From: Hyphomicrobium sp. LHD-15
Lineage (GTDB): Bacteria > Pseudomonadota > Alphaproteobacteria > Rhizobiales > Hyphomicrobiaceae
NCBI RefSeq assembly: GCF_031157355.1
Contig: NZ_JAVIFT010000001.1
Coordinates: 1 to 64,000, forward strand
Direction: 5' to 3'
DNA: 64,000 nucleotides
Part shown: positions 63,433 through 64,000 of the stretch, piece by piece
How positions within the stretch are numbered: position 1 is the stretch's first letter
Layout of the letters: each line of letters starts with the position of its first letter
Program-made: the position numbers and the translations under genes
Notes under the pieces: generated by a model
What the model saw: only the letters and a program-made list of their open reading frames with translations
What the model was told of the DNA's origin: nothing
Databases searched by the model: none

Positions 63433-63456
63433 GAGCCGTCGCGTTCGCGACGGCTC
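63433..63456 (+). terminator. GC hairpin after purL
   Basis: GAGCCGTCGCG and CGCGACGGCTC pair perfectly (effective loop of 4 bases), about 40 bases past the purL stop. There is no T-run, so it is a weak or factor-dependent terminator. Confidence 0.45.
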
Positions 63457-63631
63457 AACGGCGGTTTCCGCATGTCTGCTTCGGGCCAGAAGCGGACAAG
63501 CAAACACACCGCTTCGACGCGGCTTAAGCGACCGCATCTTTAACCGCGGGCAAGAGACGACGCATCCCGAACAACAGGGATCGCGCCTCTTGCGATGCCG
63601 CGCTATTTTTTATTTGCTCCGAGCGACGACG

Positions 63632-63934
63632 TCAGCCGGGTAAGCACAACCAAGCGCCCAGGCAGGTTTTGGGTGTCGACACCTTGCATGCCATCTGCCA
63701 AGAGCGACACGTCGTTGTACCCGACCCGTCTTCGCACTTCGTGTGGACAGGGCCTTTGCCCTCGCGGCCCTGCCCATAAATGATGTTCGCAAGACCGTTC
63801 GTCGCGAAGGTCTCGGCGATACCGCGGGTCACAGCTTCGCCGACCGACCCGACTTTGACGCAATCGGCTTGAGCCGACGCCGAAAGTGCACAGATCGCTG
63901 CCGTGGCGGCTAAGCCGAGCTTGAAAATACGCAT
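63632..63934 (-). CDS. Small Cys-containing exported protein
   Basis: The 100-residue protein has a signal peptide (LGLAATAAICALSASAQA) and a mature part with five Cys (ADCVKVG, TKCEDGSG, TTCRSW, MACKVS, KTCLGA). GAGGGG lies about 8 bases before the ATG. No known domain; disulfides are likely. It is convergent with purL. Confidence 0.72.
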   Translation of the reverse strand: MRIFKLGLAATAAICALSASAQADCVKVGSVGEAVTRGIAETFATNGLANIIYGQGREGKGPVHTKCEDGSGTTTCRSWQMACKVSTPKTCLGAWLCLPG

Positions 63935-64000
63935 TTGCCCCTCAGTAAAATGACCTAATTCCTGCCTGGAAACTAGGTCAGCGCGTGGCCTTCGACAACA

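Overview
The window looks like a chromosomal segment of a GC-rich alphaproteobacterium, most likely Hyphomicrobiales and possibly Hyphomicrobium-like. The reasons are the high GC content, an F1-ATPase inhibitor zeta-subunit gene (a family typical of alphaproteobacteria), a liv operon ending in a small membrane protein, the purB ... purC-purS-purQ ... purL arrangement, and a compact sulfur-oxidation island. No complete tRNA, no rRNA and no CRISPR array were seen.

Layout. 1-4.0 kb: a partial Gly-rich secreted beta-helix-type protein, an AraC-type regulator, and a divergent SDR/LysR pair. 4.2-5.9 kb: the wreck of an integrative element, namely a frameshifted and 3'-truncated tyrosine integrase joined to a headless metallophosphoesterase, with a tRNA 3' fragment next to it as a probable att site. 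6.2-13.5 kb: one giant 2429-residue subtilisin-like/P-domain/RTX protein, a probable type I secretion substrate. 14.0-23.3 kb: an accessory block all on the plus strand with two YVTN beta-propeller proteins, a TonB-dependent receptor, a TonB-like protein, a NarX-type histidine kinase, a LuxR/NarL-type response regulator and a haem aldoxime dehydratase. The same 15-bp palindrome lies on both sides of the kinase/regulator pair, which suggests that the pair controls itself and the dehydratase.

23.5-28.4 kb: small envelope proteins (including CreA), a soluble PAS-PAS chemotaxis receptor, and a FeeM-like N-acyl amino acid synthase. 28.4-40.6 kb: lipid metabolism, with two cyclophilin-like paralogues, a ketoacyl-ACP synthase, an acyl carrier protein, a FadD-type ligase, a Tat-exported intradiol dioxygenase, and a complete fadE-fadJ-thiolase beta-oxidation operon. 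40.8-44.1 kb: flavocytochrome c sulfide dehydrogenase flavoprotein, a SoxS-like thioredoxin, SoxY, SoxZ and a CDGSH iron-sulfur protein.

44.4-51.1 kb: a branched-chain amino acid ABC transporter (livHMGF, a small membrane protein, and two binding proteins). 52.1-63.4 kb: purine synthesis genes purB, purC, purS, purQ and purL, interspersed with an EamA transporter, a divergent SecY-like protein, an RBBP9-like hydrolase, the ATPase inhibitor and small secreted proteins. Core metabolism (purines, beta-oxidation, liv) is ordinary. The unusual material is the 14-23 kb receptor/propeller/aldoxime block, the SecY-like protein, the FeeM/ACP/KAS neighbourhood, the giant RTX protease and the integrase remnant.
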